The notes beneath the pieces are model-generated. The model saw nothing but the letters and a program-made list of their open reading frames with translations. It did not search any database and was not told the origin of the DNA. Made by a program: the position numbers and the translations under genes. DNA of 64,000 bases from Candolleomyces eurysporus (Eukaryota > Basidiomycota > Agaricomycetes > Agaricales > Psathyrellaceae): the NCBI GenBank assembly GCA_027579435.1, contig JANBPK010000704.1, forward strand, positions 124,001 through 188,000, read 5' to 3'. Positions 12,215 through 24,900 of this stretch are shown one piece after another. Each line of letters begins with the position of its first letter. The stretch's first letter is position 1.

Positions 12215-12457
12215 AGTTTGTATAGTTTAGAAAGAAAGAAAGTTTCAGGTTTGATATGTGAGGGCTTGATAGAATCTGAGGGACCACGAGCGCTTTCGCG
12301 ACAAAATGGCACACCTCACGTGCATCGCGCAGAACGATGCTCGTGCAAAAGGGGCTAGGCTCGTGATGGCGTCGGGAATACTCGTCGTAACGAGCATCTA
12401 CCCTTGCTCATCGTCTTATCCATTGCCTGGACGATATCCAGGCATTTCCTTGAAGAA
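12215..12457. promoter_or_regulatory. Bidirectional promoter between POP1 and the 12458 gene
   Basis: 243 bases separate two divergent start codons, so the segment must hold both promoters and leaders. No TATA box in a convincing position was seen; the sequence is of mixed composition. Confidence 0.4.
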
Positions 12458-13120
12458 ATGGCATCTCTCACTCGCCTAGGAGCCCTGGCTCAGCGTTCGC
12501 CACGTTACGCTAGGTCGTTCGCTACCACCAACGCCCGACGGGCAGAAGTCGCTCCCACCCCAGCAGCTGTCGTCGTTCAGAAGAAGCCAATTGGAGGCTT
12601 CAGGGGAGGGTCAGTAAGCTCCTATATAAATACCACGTATTTGACTCTAAGTGTGCTCTAGGATTGTTGGATTTCTCTTCGGATTCTCGCTAGCCTCGTC
12701 ACTGGCTGCATATCACCTACTCGAGGAATACCAGAGAGCTTCAGCTGCGCTCCAGGCTAGTGTCGACGAGTTGAAAGTTAGCACGGAGAAAGTATGTCTT
12801 TAGAACCTCACAACTGGAGCTATTCCTCTTATGAGTACACCTACAGGTTTCTTCCCATGTTCGACGGATTGAAGCAGTGGAGAAGGACTTGCAGGCCTTG
12901 ACCAATGCATCGGCCTCAAAGGAAGATATCTCCAAAGTCAGAGCAGAAGTGAAGAAGCTCTACGACGGCCTTCATGTTGAGTTTTTGGACCTCCGGTCGC
13001 ATGTTTGGGGCATCCGTACGTTTAGCGCCTATTTGTCTTTCCGTATGGGCATTGACGAGTTGTTTAGAACAAGACCTCCACAAATTGTCGAAAAAGGATT
13101 CAACATCTGTTCGTATCTAG
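12458..13120 (+). CDS. Small single-pass membrane coiled-coil protein, probably mitochondrial
   Basis: Not recognised as a named gene. Exons: 12458-12609, 12662-12791, 12847-13015, 13068-13120; 167 aa. The N-terminus (about 35 residues) is rich in Arg, Ala and Ser with almost no acidic residues (RLGALAQRSPRYARSFATT), like a mitochondrial presequence. One transmembrane segment follows (IVGFLFGFSLASSLAAYHLL), then heptad-like helices (KVSSHVRRIEAVEKDLQAL, KVRAEVKKLYDGL) suggesting a coiled coil. It ends shortly after DLHKLSKKDSTSVRI. This layout would fit an inner-membrane scaffold or assembly factor, but that is inference from topology only. Confidence 0.7.
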
Positions 13121-14123
13121 AAGCTTTAGACACTGTCCGAATAGAAATTCCTCTGGAATATGGCTGTCGACCGTAGCCAATCGCAGAGCGCTCTCAGGCC
13201 CGCGGGAACCATTGAATTTTCGATGAATTTATTGCGCATTTACCTCCGACATTGCTCTGGACGAACTCCTTCAGGCAAACTCCACTGTTCGAGATTTATC
13301 TCTTTGGAATTTGCATATTCATACGCGAACCGGACGCCGGAAGGCGTGTTACGGTTTTCATGTGTACTTCATCAACAGGCGGTCTGCTAATGGACACACA
13401 ATGCCGTTGGGCCTTTTGACTTGAACGCCAGGCATTTGTAGTCTTTAACGCAGAGTCCAGTAATCCCATTCCTGCCTTCGATATCCGGTCTCGTTTTGGG
13501 AACCGTACAGTTCCTTGACAATGAGAATCAAGGTGTAATTTCCTTGGCCTTGTGGCATAGACTTCCAAACGTTATCTCTTCTTTAAAAGGTGCTCAATTA
13601 GGTTCTTTCAACAGATATTTCCTTGGAGACTTGGACGAGGATGCAACTAGATGCAACTTGAAACGGGAGCAATGTTGTTGGTCGCGGGTCACCCTTGACG
13701 ACGCGCGTATCAACAACCCAGGTTGAGGACCAGGTGGGCAGGAGCATCCGGTCCCATCTAGATGTTCAGAGATGTTCAGCCGACCACCTTCATTTCTCAT
13801 CGGAACAATGAAGACGTACCTGATCACCTTGGCGACTCGCCAGGGGACCTCGTATAAAAGCCACCAAGTTATGTCCTGATTTCTTCGTTTTCGCCCTTCA
13901 CAGTTCACTGGCACTTGCGGCTGCTCAGGAGCGGTCTTTTTCTCCCCTTCTTTGACTTCTCTTCATCCTTTTACTTTGGTGAGGTTCTCCAGTTTCATAC
14001 CGGTCGCCTTGAACTCAACCATTAGCTAGTTCGCGGGCGTCCATTCCTTCTCGTTTATCCCCGTTCTTTCCAACCAGCCATCCAACTATCTTTCTTTCGA
14101 TCGCACCAACGACAGGCATCAGG
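13121..14123. other. 1-kb intergenic region upstream of a secreted-protein gene
   Basis: No supportable gene. Short ORFs on both strands lack family features. A TATAAAAG at 13853-13860 lies about 265 bases before the next start codon and is followed by pyrimidine-rich tracts (TTCTTCG, CTTTTTCTCCCC), the usual look of a strongly expressed basidiomycete promoter. Confidence 0.5.
13853..13860 (+). promoter_or_regulatory. Putative TATA box of the secreted-protein gene
   Basis: TATAAAAG in an otherwise GC-balanced stretch, with CT-rich sequence downstream that could hold the transcription start. Distance to the ATG at 14124 allows a leader of roughly 230 bases. Assigned by position only. Confidence 0.45.
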
Positions 14124-15612
14124 ATGCTTCCCAAATTCCTTGTCCTCCTCGCTTTCTCCTCATCTGTTGCTTTGGGTGCACCGGTCCGCCGTGAAGTCCC
14201 TCAAGGTAATGCTTCTTCCATAGAAACATAACATCACATATTAATCTAGCCCGATTACAGAACACTCTCACGAGAAATTCTTGAGATCTGTGCAGGCTCT
14301 TCTTGGTCTCGATAATCCCGACGGGATTGTGGACTCAGTCTTTGGTCTTCTTGGTAACGCTGCCGCCGCTACTGGTGCAGGAAACATTGCGGTAATGCCC
14401 CTCTGTGTGCAAACCCTCTTCTTGTTTTATCTGATAGGTTTCCAAAGGATGCCAACTGCCTCCAGCAAGCGACTGCTGACCGAGCGTTCACCAACGCGAA
14501 GGCTGCCGGCAATGTCCAGGGACAGGTCGACGCCTTGATCTACCGAGCCTTGGAAAGGAACTCCTTGCAAGTCGGGGCGACCACTGAACCCTGCACGACT
14601 ATCCAAGCTGTCAACCCTGAAATCGCGGCCATTCAACAACACCAGGTAAATATAACGCCAAGCTTGAAGAAATTCCATGCGTATTTCTGAACTGCTGTAT
14701 TAGGATCCTGCTTCACCCAACGCTGCGGCAGTCAACAAGGCCATTGCCCTCGAACTCGCTCGCCAGATCAAATCAGTTGGAGGTAACCCTCTGGATGCGT
14801 TGCTAGCCGGAACCTTCGCTCCTGGAGACCTCAACGATGCTACTGCTCGGGGAAACTCTTGCAACGTAATCGATGATGCTGAGGGTTGCATCTTCACGCA
14901 AAACCTCCTGATTCCTGATGCTACCGAAGAAGAGATCCTGGCAGCGGTTGGCGACGCAGCTGCAGCAACTACTACTGCCGCCGCCGAAACAGCAACTACC
15001 ACAGCGTATGTTCTGATGTTTCTATTCATTCAGGATTCGTGCTAATGCGAAAGTTAGTGCCGATGCTGGTGCAACATGTGCTCCTCGTTCGTATAGACTT
15101 GTTTTGTTTTGTTTCTTCGATTTGCATACTTATCTCCCTTCCCACAGCCCGCACTGTGACTGTGACTGTTGCCCCTGCTGCTACTGCTACTGCTACTGAG
15201 GGTGCCACGGTAACTCCTTGCACACAGTCTACTGTCACAAGGACCCTCACTGTCACACAGACTGCCAGCTCCACTGCAACTGCTTCAGCGGGAAGCAACC
15301 TCCAGAGATTCAGCGGTGCTCGTGAGTGACTGTATGGCTTCTCATCTGAATAGGTCTTCTGAGCGATTCTTTTCTTTGAATCTTTCTCTAGTTGCCGGCC
15401 AGGCGGCTCCTATAGTCATTATCGGTGGACGTGGCTTCCAGGTTGAAGGCTCCGACAGCTTCTTGAACATCGGTGCTGCCCTCGGTCGCTCATGCGACAT
15501 CCAACACAACAGGTGTGCCAACGTTGCCAACTCTGCTGCAGGACGATCGCAAGGGCTTTCGGTTGGACAATGCGATGAGCAGAATAATGCCTGCCGTGCG
15601 GCAAATGCTTAA
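14124..15612 (+). CDS. Secreted protein of the 'macrofage activating glycoprotein' type
   Basis: Extracellular or wall-associated fungal protein without known enzymatic role; relatives carry the database name 'macrofage activating glycoprotein', which says little about function. Exons: 14124-14205, 14261-14391, 14448-14645, 14704-15005, 15058-15086, 15148-15321, 15392-15612; 378 aa. It begins with a signal peptide (MLPKFLVLLAFSSSVALGAP) and a dibasic RR site. Next comes an Ala-rich region with repeated dipeptide-like phrases (AIQQHQDPAS, NPLDALLAGTFAPG) and few cysteines. A Thr/Ala low-complexity stretch (exons 4-6, many ACT/GCT codons) suits O-mannosylation. The C-terminal block has paired cysteines (RSCDIQ, NRCANV, QCDEQNNACR). 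Acceptor of exon 3 is taken at 14447 because the nearer AG breaks the frame. Confidence 0.7.
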
Positions 15613-16469
15613 GCCATTAGGGCGTTAACCCCTCTTCTTTTTTTTATCCATGAAGAGGCTCCCACTTTCTTTGAATTGTACTATGTTCTTCGGATATACC
15701 CTAGTGCATTTTCTCCACACCATCCTTCCGTGCCAGAAGCTCCGAACGTGAATTTCGGCGCACTGTTCATGTCTGAATATTGAAAAAGAACTCGATATCT
15801 CATACGGACCACGGCTGCATTAAAATATCCGACAAGAGGCGCTCAAGAGGTTCAAGAGACAGACGGGAGAGTGATGTGGAATCTCCGTCTCTCCGTGATC
15901 CCACCATTGACATCATCCATTTCAAGCGCTTAGCTGTCAGCGATGACTTGGACGCGGATCTGCTGTCAAGCACGTTCCCTCTTTTATAGTACCTCGGGCA
16001 GTCCCTCAGGCCTCAGCCCGAAGCAGTATANCCCCCGCAAGCTTATCGCCGACCTTACGTGTAAGTGACCGCCTTCCGATGCTGCACGACCGGGAGCACT
16101 CATTTTTGGATCCCAGCGCCGTAGCAGCACCACACAAGCAGTAGCGATCTTAAATAAACCCCTGCCTGGCCGTAGCCACATGGTTCTTAGAGCCACTTAT
16201 CTCTGCTCACGTTCATCAACTTCGTTGCGCCCATCCGGTCCCAATCACACGTTTAACGTTGTCAACTGGCAGTTCCACACGGGCGATGGGAACCTATGAT
16301 ACCAAGATGTGGCTGGCATGTGCTCAATCTGTCTGTGTACCTCGCGTCAATATCGACCGTGTCCTAATCAAATGCTCGCCCGAATTCTTTAAATCTCCAG
16401 GTCCTTGGGTATGGAGTGGATCCTGGGTGCCCCCATTATCACTCTGAAAGGTCGATTTTGGAGCTAGTC
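15613..16469. other. Intergenic region, no gene seen
   Basis: About 860 bases between the secreted-protein gene and the next start codon. One 'n' at 16031 next to a C run. Contains no convincing ORF, RNA gene or repeat; presumed 3' UTR plus promoter. Confidence 0.45.
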
Positions 16470-18655
16470 ATGGCCAAGCTCTTCTCCCTGTTCTTCTTCT
16501 CGGCCTCTTTGGCGGCGGTGTCGTCCACTACCATTGCTGAGATTCAAGGCCCAGCATGGCAGAGTCCCCTCGTTGGCCAGACGGTTCACAATGTCACCGG
16601 GACGGTCACAGCTAAGGTGCGGTTGGCTGCTCTACGAATGGCTTTATCCTTCGCCTGACTCCCATCTTCAACAGGCAGACAATGGGTTTTGGATTGTTGG
16701 AGAGAAATCCTCGGATGTCCGTGTTTCAAACGGTCTATACGTGTTTTCGTCCTCTGCGTCCATCCTCGGCTCGGTCACTGTTGGTGATGCGATTTCGCTG
16801 AGCGGGAGGGTTACGGAATTCCGCTCAAGCTCCAACCCCAGTTATCTATTTTTGACAGAGCTTACCTCCCCCACCAACATCGTCCGCCTGTCATCGAACA
16901 ACACAGTCACGCCTGTCGTTCTTGGCAGAGACAGAAGCCCCCCAACCAGATACTTATCAGCTCTTGACATTGGGGCGGACGGTTTCCTGAGTGTTCCCAA
17001 CAACAGCAGTCGCATTGAACAGGTCAATGGCACTCTTCAACCCGACCGATATGGCCTGGACTTCTGGGAGAGTCTTGAAGGGCAACTTGTCACCATCCCG
17101 AAGCCCACTGCTAATGGCTTCCAGAACAATTTTGGCGAGTTCTGGGTACACGGTGACTGGCCTGTGACGGGAAAGAATCGCAGGGGAGGACTTACTCTTC
17201 ACTTTGGTAGGGGTGTTCCTGTGTCCAGATTTTAGTTGGCCTGTCTAAATGAGCTTCTTACCAGGTCCCGACAGTATTCCTGACGGAAATCCTGAGGCAA
17301 TTATGATCGGTTCGCCCCTTGACGGAACAAAGAACCCTCAGCCTGCTTTGGGTGTCGGATTGTCGGACGTTACGGGCGTGGTCACTTATCAGTGAGTAGT
17401 TTGTGGCCTACCTCTTGTGTAGTCATTTTGACATTCTGAGCAGATTCGGATTCTACTATGTCCTCCCTTTGACTGCTCCTGAGATCATTTCTCGACCGGA
17501 CGCCACTATCCCAGCTACGACTTTGACTTCTTCTCGCGGACTCTTTGATGTCTGCACCATCACATTTGGAGATTATAATGTCAGTTTAATTCACTTTTCT
17601 GAACAAGCTCCTCGTCTAATTCACAGCTGCAGGTGGAGAACCTGTCGCCCAAGTCGGCCCATTTGCCGACGATCGCCTCGCACATCGTCAACTACCTGAA
17701 GACCCCAGACTTCATGTTCCTCCAAGAAATCCAGGACGACTCGGGCCCAACCGATGACGGTACCGTCTCAGCTAATCTCACACTCTCTACTCTCGTCAAG
17801 GCCATCTTCGACCTCAGCAAGGTTACCTACTCTTTCGCTTCAGTCAATCCAGTTGATGGGCAAGACGGTGGTCAGCCTGGCGGAAACATCCGAACTGCGT
17901 ACTTGTACCGTCCGGAAGTCTTGAAACTCGCCAAGGCAGCTCCAGGTGGGCCTACGGATGCTGTCAAGGTAGAAGGTCGATTCTTAGCGCCTAAACTCAA
18001 GTACGTGCTCTTGCTTTTTCTATCTTACAGCGGTTCCAACTTGGCAATTCTCTCAGTCTAAACCCTGCACGCATTGACCCTGCAAACGCCGTCTGGAATT
18101 CTACTCGCAAGCCCCTGGTCGCTCAGTGGGAAACTAGCCTCGGAATCAACCTCTTCACCGTCAACGTCCACTTGAGCTCCAAGGGTGGCAGCAGTTCTAC
18201 CCAAGGAGACGCCAGACCTCCAGTAAACTCTCCCGTTGATGTCAGAACCGGTCAAGTTGACAGCGTCGCAGTGCGTACAAACGTGTTCTACAACCGATGC
18301 ACATGGACTCATTTGTTCCTAGGGCTTCGTCAAGGATATCTTCGAAAAGAACCGTAACGCCAACGTCCTCATCGGTGGCGACTTCAACGAATTCATCCAA
18401 ACGCGCTCAGTTTACAAGCCCTTGCTCGACACTGGCATGACCGACATCGACGAAGCTGCCAGGATTCCAGCTACGGAACGATACAGCTACGTCTTCGACC
18501 AGAACGCTCAGCAGCTGGACCATGTTCTCATCTCACCTGCTATTCAGAGGCGAAGGGTCGAATTCGAGCACATCCACGTCAACACCTGGTCGCCGACGTT
18601 GAGTGCCAGAATCAGTGATCACGACCCGTCAGTTGGCAAGATTAGGTTGTGCTAA
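16470..18655 (+). CDS. Secreted endonuclease/exonuclease/phosphatase-fold protein
   Basis: Likely extracellular nuclease of the ExeM/NucH style. Exons: 16470-16616, 16675-17206, 17265-17391, 17444-17579, 17633-18000, 18057-18270, 18323-18655; 618 aa. A signal peptide (MAKLFSLFFFSASLAAVSS) starts the protein. The first ~250 residues form an OB-like/beta-rich region (GQTVHNVTGTVTA, DNGFWIVGE). The catalytic domain follows with DFMFLQEIQDD (metal-binding Glu), NLFTVNVHLSS, GGDFNEF (Asp-x-Asn) and SDHDP near the C-terminus (catalytic Asp-His), so all metal and catalytic residues of the fold are there. Several N-glycosylation sequons support secretion. DNase, RNase or phosphatase substrate cannot be decided from sequence. 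It sits 0.9 kb after another secreted-protein gene. Confidence 0.85.
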
Positions 18656-18814
18656 CGGGCGTATTTATACCATGACTAACATGATAAATGACATTCTACG
18701 TATTCCCCTAATACAAACATTTCATAAACAGCGGTTTGCTGATGTATTCATGTGGCGCGCGAAGACGGAGAGTGGGTAGCCAAGACAGAGCCAAGGTTCG
18801 GAAAAAGACCGAGG

Positions 18815-21233
18815 CTAGGTTTTATGCTTTCGAAGAGGTCGAGGAGGAAGGCTGCTGGCAAGGTCTGGGACGAAGTTGGGTGTAAAGTCGCTGTCAAACG
18901 TAGAGTCTTCGTTCAGGGTATCCACCACGTCCGAAGGATCATCGGCAGACTCGATAGAGTGCAAGCCAAGCTCCAAAGCACTGTCGCACACAAGAACGAA
19001 TTTCTTCAAAATTTGAATGCCTCGCTTCTCCAAGTCGTCCAATGAGTTCCAATCAGCCGTTTGAACGAAAGGATAGTTATCAGTGGACGGCACGATTCTC
19101 TTGAGCCATTCGGATGAGTTCTCGTTAGACGTCCGCTGGGCAAACTCCAGGCGCTGCAATCTCCGGAATAGACGTATTCGAAACATTGCCCTTGACGATA
19201 ACGATTGGGTAGGGGGAGTGACGCGCAGGAGGATTTCAATGTCCGGTAGGGGAGAATTGCACATCATCGTGCATTTACCATCGATCATGTAAAGTGTTAA
19301 CTAAAAGGGGAGATGGTGAGAAACGAAGACAGAGGGGTACAAAGTCTTACCATCGGTGTGCGCTGTTTTATCTCCTCGAGTAGGGCAAGGGCTTCCAGGT
19401 ATATCGTATTGTGTGGCTCTGGGAGCTCAGAAATCGGAAATTCTTGCCTGGGTTTCGTGAGTTTGGCTTGGCACACAGCAGCACGAGACGGAGGCGCGTG
19501 AATTTGCACATCTTGCTTCAAAGGGTCGACAAGCAGGATTTCTTCGGCCACCGATCCGTCGGAGGGCTGTAATGTTGACCGAAAGTCGATTATGAAGCTC
19601 CCAGAAGGTAAGATGTCGATGCTGCCCCGTTGAACCTTGTACTCTTTTGGAGACAATATGGATAAACCAGCATTCCCACGCTGAGATGGAGATACCTGAT
19701 AGAGCATCTGTCAAGAGGAGAAACGGCTGGACGTTGAATCTAATACAATGCTCACTCTTTCATCCCAGCATTCAGTTTCAGAGCTTCGTTGTCGACTCTT
19801 GGTTTGAGGTTGGGGCGTAGTAGCGCGGTCGGCGGGCTTCATGAAAAACTGAATTAGCCTTTCTCGATCCACGCTCTCTGAAAATGACCTGAGTCCCAGA
19901 TATGTTGGTTCATTGAAAAGCTGAGCTTTGAAAGTGGGGTCGGAAACAGATCGAGCGACCCTGCCGACCTGCTTCCGAGCAGCTACATTTCGACTGCTCG
20001 AAGGATAGCCAAGTCCAAGGGTGGAAAGTCCCACAGAGATACTCGATGCTGCTGAAAGTGAGGGCTTATCCTCTTGGGTCGAGCATATTTTAGTATCGGA
20101 AACAGAGGCATCGGATTCGCTCCTGGGCATGATCCAATCTTGAGAAAGAATCTGCATCGGTGTCATTCGCTGACTAGGGAACTGAGAAATCGCAAGTACT
20201 AAGCTAGCTGCTCAGGGATGATATCTCTTAACTCACTCTTTGAAGTATATTTCTAAGCAGGACCTGGAATCGGTCAAAGCTTTCTTCTGGGAGCTGGACA
20301 TCTTCCACTTTCTCCGCAAGTAGTTCCTGAGATTAAGATTGAGCTCACGCTCAGGTGTAAATTATTGTCGTAGCGTACCACTGAAACTGGCCCTGCACAA
20401 GCAGCCATAAAGACACAGCCCACTGACCAAGCATCTGCAGAGTATGAATAAGGCTCTCGAGCGACAAGTTCCCTGTGCAAAGAGTTACAGCAACTGTCAA
20501 TCATATATAAACGAGAATAGTCACGGTGCGGTGTAAGGGGTCGTGTTCTTGCAAGGGTTCTGAAGACGCTCGCCGAAGTAGACGGCGTCCTCGAAGTTAT
20601 GCAGCTTCTGAGGTTCGTTGTCAGCTTGATTTCTTTTCAAACGCCTGACTGAAGACTTACGAATAGGCTAGTAGTCGAAATGAGAATGTTACGAGGTTCA
20701 ACGCTTCGATGAATAATGCTTTTGCCTTGCAGATACAAAAGGGCGCTTGCCATGCTCCGAACGAGCGACTTGAGTTCGTTGTGGTCAAGGCCAGGACGTC
20801 CAAGGTTCTCCAGATAATCCCTAAGATTTCCACCATGACAATACTCGGATAGATAGACATATGCCCCTGGATCGCCGAAGCACGAGAAGAGAGTGACGAC
20901 GTTTGGGTGATGCAAGGACTGGTGCATCTGCGCTTGACCATGTGTAGAAGTGGAAACCTGCAATATGTAAGATGAGTAGGTGTCAGATAATATCAACTTT
21001 GGCGAACTCACCTTCAACGCCATTACGCGATTTTTCAGGCGACCGCGCTTCGAGACTACGCGATAGATCTCAGAGCTCCCTGAGTGCTGCAGCTGGCCCA
21101 GGATGTCGAACTCCTAGTGCAGGATACTCCGTCAGACCGACCCCTTACAGGCAATATTATGACTTACATCGCGCCTAGTAAAGTCTACCTTCGCAGGGTG
21201 GAAAGCACCGCTGAGACCCAGATCCATCTCCAT
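18815..21233 (-). CDS. PLK4-like polo kinase homologue, predicted pseudokinase
   Basis: Nine exons on the minus strand: 21113 region and others as 21168-21233, 21012-21113, 20661-20957, 20525-20607, 20379-20472, 20237-20326, 19756-20181, 19351-19707, 18815-19300; 666 aa. The N-lobe has HSGSSEIYRV and MALK (ATP lysine kept); EYCHGGNLRDYL is the hinge. The catalytic loop reads IIHRSVEPRNIL (HRD is HRS) and the DFG site reads LHNFEDAVYFGE (NFE). Later subdomains (PYTAPELV, SADAWSVGCVF) are normal. A Ser-rich linker leads to a C-terminal part with FIIDFR..., IKQRTPM and YMIDGKCTMMCNSPLPDIEI, resembling the cryptic polo box of PLK4/SAK. Both catalytic aspartates are gone, so a scaffold role is inferred. 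The 3' end overlaps no gene and faces the nuclease gene. Confidence 0.7.
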
Positions 21234-21981
21234 GAGAGGCTATCAGAAGCTGCCAGAGCAGGAGGTCGAGGGAGGGCCTGTTAAACCACATACGTCACGC
21301 GATCACACAGGACTTGCAGTGGCGGGCTGCTGTATGCTGCGAATAGAAAAGAGGAAAATGTTATCATCTGAGGTCGACGCGTAAGATACTGGGGTCGTTG
21401 AGGTGATAGCAACACCTCGTTTTTCCAACGAATGCCTTCAGATATCACGGAAATGTTGTTGCCCCGAGAGGCGCCCGCATCGCTTTGTCCGTGGTTGACG
21501 GCTCAAGGCTCGAGACTAGTCATTTTCGTGGCCCAGTACTACAATCCAGATAGCACTGCACCTCGAAGTAGCAGCTCTGGTGGTGGTCCTGACGTGAGTT
21601 GTGTGAAATTCGAGTGAAGCGCAGGACGCGTGATGGCGTGCTTGCCGCCTGCAATTAAGGCACAGGGCAAACTGCTCTTGGCCTCACACCGCCAATTGCA
21701 CGCCTCTCCGGGCGTTTAGCCTATTCATGATAACCTCTCGCAGCGACCGTTCCAAGATTTCCACACTATATGGCGTTGAGACTGTCAGTGGCAAGCCGAA
21801 TCCGTTCGTTGTTCTGCATAATGCTATTCATTCCGACTCTCTAACCACTTGTATTGTGTGTTCGCTACAGTTGGAAGAAACCACCGACAAACATTGCAGT
21901 ACCGTCAAACTCTTCTTCAGCGTCGAACACTAACGTCAGTGAACCCTTTTGGAGGCCATCACGACCTAATATTGCTCCTAG
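21234..21981. promoter_or_regulatory. Divergent promoter region between PLK4-like and SUMO protease genes
   Basis: About 750 bases between start codons. A CCTAG acceptor-like site directly before the ATG at 21982 suggests a 5'-UTR intron for the protease gene. No other gene is visible. Confidence 0.4.
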
Positions 21982-24900
21982 ATGAGCTCTTCGAATCCGT
22001 TTTCGGCGATAGCCACAACTGCCAATGTCGGGAAAGCGAAGGCTAACAACATTCGGAAGCAGGGGAGTGTTGCGAGTAGGATGAAAGGAAAATCGGAAAG
22101 ACCGTCAGACCCAGGATACTTCCAAGGGTCGAATATCCAGAAGAGTAGAACACTGCTAGCATCCGGAGAATCAAAATGGCTCAGACCTAGCGANGGGGGG
22201 GTCCCACCAAACCAGAAGGCCCGGGAAGCAGGACTACATTGACCTTTCTGACGACGTCGTCATCTCGGAAGCCACTCCTCAATCGGGTTCCCACTCTCAA
22301 GGGCCTATTGCGGGTCCGAGTCGATTATCCAGCTCAGGGAAGAAGGGACGTCGACAACTTGAACTTGCTGAGGATGGTCCTCATATGAAACGACTCAATA
22401 GGACGTATTTGGTTGAAGATGATATAGAGCCCACATCCCGATCTCCTACGCCCCCTAAAGAACGAGATCCACCCCTCGAAATTATCAAACCGCCGACGAA
22501 AGTGCGCAATATGGTAGAAAACATCGAGAAAATGAACAAGCTACCCGACGCACCGCCGAAGGAGGACTTACGAACGCGCGTGAAGAAACCGGTTTCGGTA
22601 CGGACGATCCATTCACGAAAACACCTTCACTAACGTCTTGTACTAGCGCTCGCAGTTCGGTCCCAATACCGCCTTCAGCCCTGTAGCATCGTCCTCTACA
22701 CCATCTTCCTCCGGGATTAGCTCGAACCCTCAGGGGAAGAAGAGAAAGAGGAAAGGGAATTGCTTGCCTTTTCATAGACTCTTCACGGCCCCCCCCTCCG
22801 ACAATTCAGAGTTTCCCGGACTCGGAGGCAAGCGTCACATGGAGTGGCACTTTCCTCCGTGTTTTGGATGACACGGGATCTGAACTCTACCGCATTGACC
22901 GTCAGAGATACAAGCAAATCACAGTATGCGTCTTCAATTACTTAATCTAAAGCCACTCTCACCTCAGAACTGAAAATAGTGCACTTTCTGGAAACCAGGG
23001 ATCCCGCAAATGCTCGTGCGGTTCGAAAGCCCTGAATTCACCAGTGAGTCTCTTGTTTAACCGTCAAAGGGGTCCCACTTACACTACCTAGGCCGGGAAC
23101 AGCCTTCTGATGTAATCATATGGTTCAATTGTGACTATTTGGAACAGCCCGAATATATGGAACTTTTCGGTTGGTTAAACGCCCATACAAGAATTAAGTA
23201 CGTCTTTCGCAGTGCATGATGGGTGCAGGCTTGCTGATCTATCTTAGCTGGAGTCCTGTAAGCGGTTTATGGGATGAGGTACAAGCCCAGGTCAAGGGTA
23301 TGAGCACGCCAGCCAGGGTTCTCGAGTCAAACCGTCAAGCCTCTGTTACGGTATCGGATGTTGACTCGGTCTCCATTGCTGATAGACCTCAAAAATCGAA
23401 ACCGAGGCCTTCCACTCACGACTTCTTTTCACGTTCCACGATCAAACGACCGCTGCTGGGCCCGTCGAAAGACTCCGTTAGCACGAAACAGGCCGGTCAG
23501 GGTTCAACTTCCAAAGCTGTTCCGAATACTGCAATCCCACATAGCGCTGGTAAAGCAGAACCTGCCACTCCTCTGAGACGATCAACGCGACAGTCTACCA
23601 GTACTTCCGCCAGTGCCACCCAGCCCCCTGTGGATGCGGATGAAGTGTGAGCACGAGTCTGTCTCTTTCTCAGGCATGGTACGCTAAGACACCGCCAGTA
23701 TTCTTGTTTACCCGCCAGATGTTCCGGGCAAGGTCAACATCACCAGAGGAGATGTCGCGAGATTACAACCTGGCGAATTTTTAAACGACACCTTGATCGA
23801 ATTCGGACTCAAGTAGGGAAATTTTTCAACTTGCAGTTGTCGCTTTCTGATTCTTCTTCGCAATTAGGTTGTGGCTTAAAAACCTTGAGGAGAAAAATCC
23901 CGAACTTGCCAAGCAAGTGCACGTCTTCAGTTCTTTCTTCTATAAGAAGCTGAACAAACGAGAGTGCGTTCTTTTCGCCACGTCTCATCAATGACTCGAA
24001 GGAACTTAGCCACTGCTGCAGCTTAGCGGAAGGTTATAGCAGTGTTCGCAAATGGACTGCTAAGTTCAATTTGTTCGAGAAGAAATATATCATCGTGCCC
24101 ATTAACGAGCGGTAGGTAATATTTCCAACTACCATCGAACCTGCGCTCACATGGGTTCATACTCGTATAGCATGCACTGGTACCTAGCAATTATTTACGA
24201 ACCAGAACACGTCCTTACCTCGCCAGACCCCGCCATTCCGATTCCCCCATCGCCCTCAATCTCAACAAACCAAGAAGACGCAATTGAATCGAAAGCTGCT
24301 TCTGAAGTTCAAGATCAAGGCAGCCCATTAACCGTTGACGATGAAGATCTTGAAGACACCAAGGAAATGACATCCAGCGAGTGTGGGATTGAACAGGACC
24401 TGACTGATCTAACACAGGCCTGTTCAATAAGCGGCGACGCTGATCCTGCCGCCGAGAAACCTCACGTAGAGGAAGAAGTCCATGTCATGAACATCGACGA
24501 GCCAGCAACAACGAAATGCAAATTCTCGACGGCTGACGAACCTATCGTGATCGATGGCGACACTTCAGCTGCTGCTCCCACGTCGCCGATGCGGTACAGT
24601 CCTGAGCTCCCTGAGATCATCACCCATTCGAACAACCAGTCCACTACGGCTTCGAAAACGCCGTCCACGAATGGCGACGACTCGGATGTCTTGAACCTGG
24701 CGCCGGAGGATGTTCCTGTAATTGTGGAGGACACTCTAGTACTCGAGCCTGGGATCGATCCGTCCAATTTCTATGGTACAGGTACTCGTTCAGGAAAGCA
24801 ATATGGGAAGCCGAAGCCGAGGCCTGTTGCAAAACCACGGCGGAACAATGCTCAATCTGCACCTTCCGCTCAAGTTCCGAATCGGTGGGTTCTCACGTCG

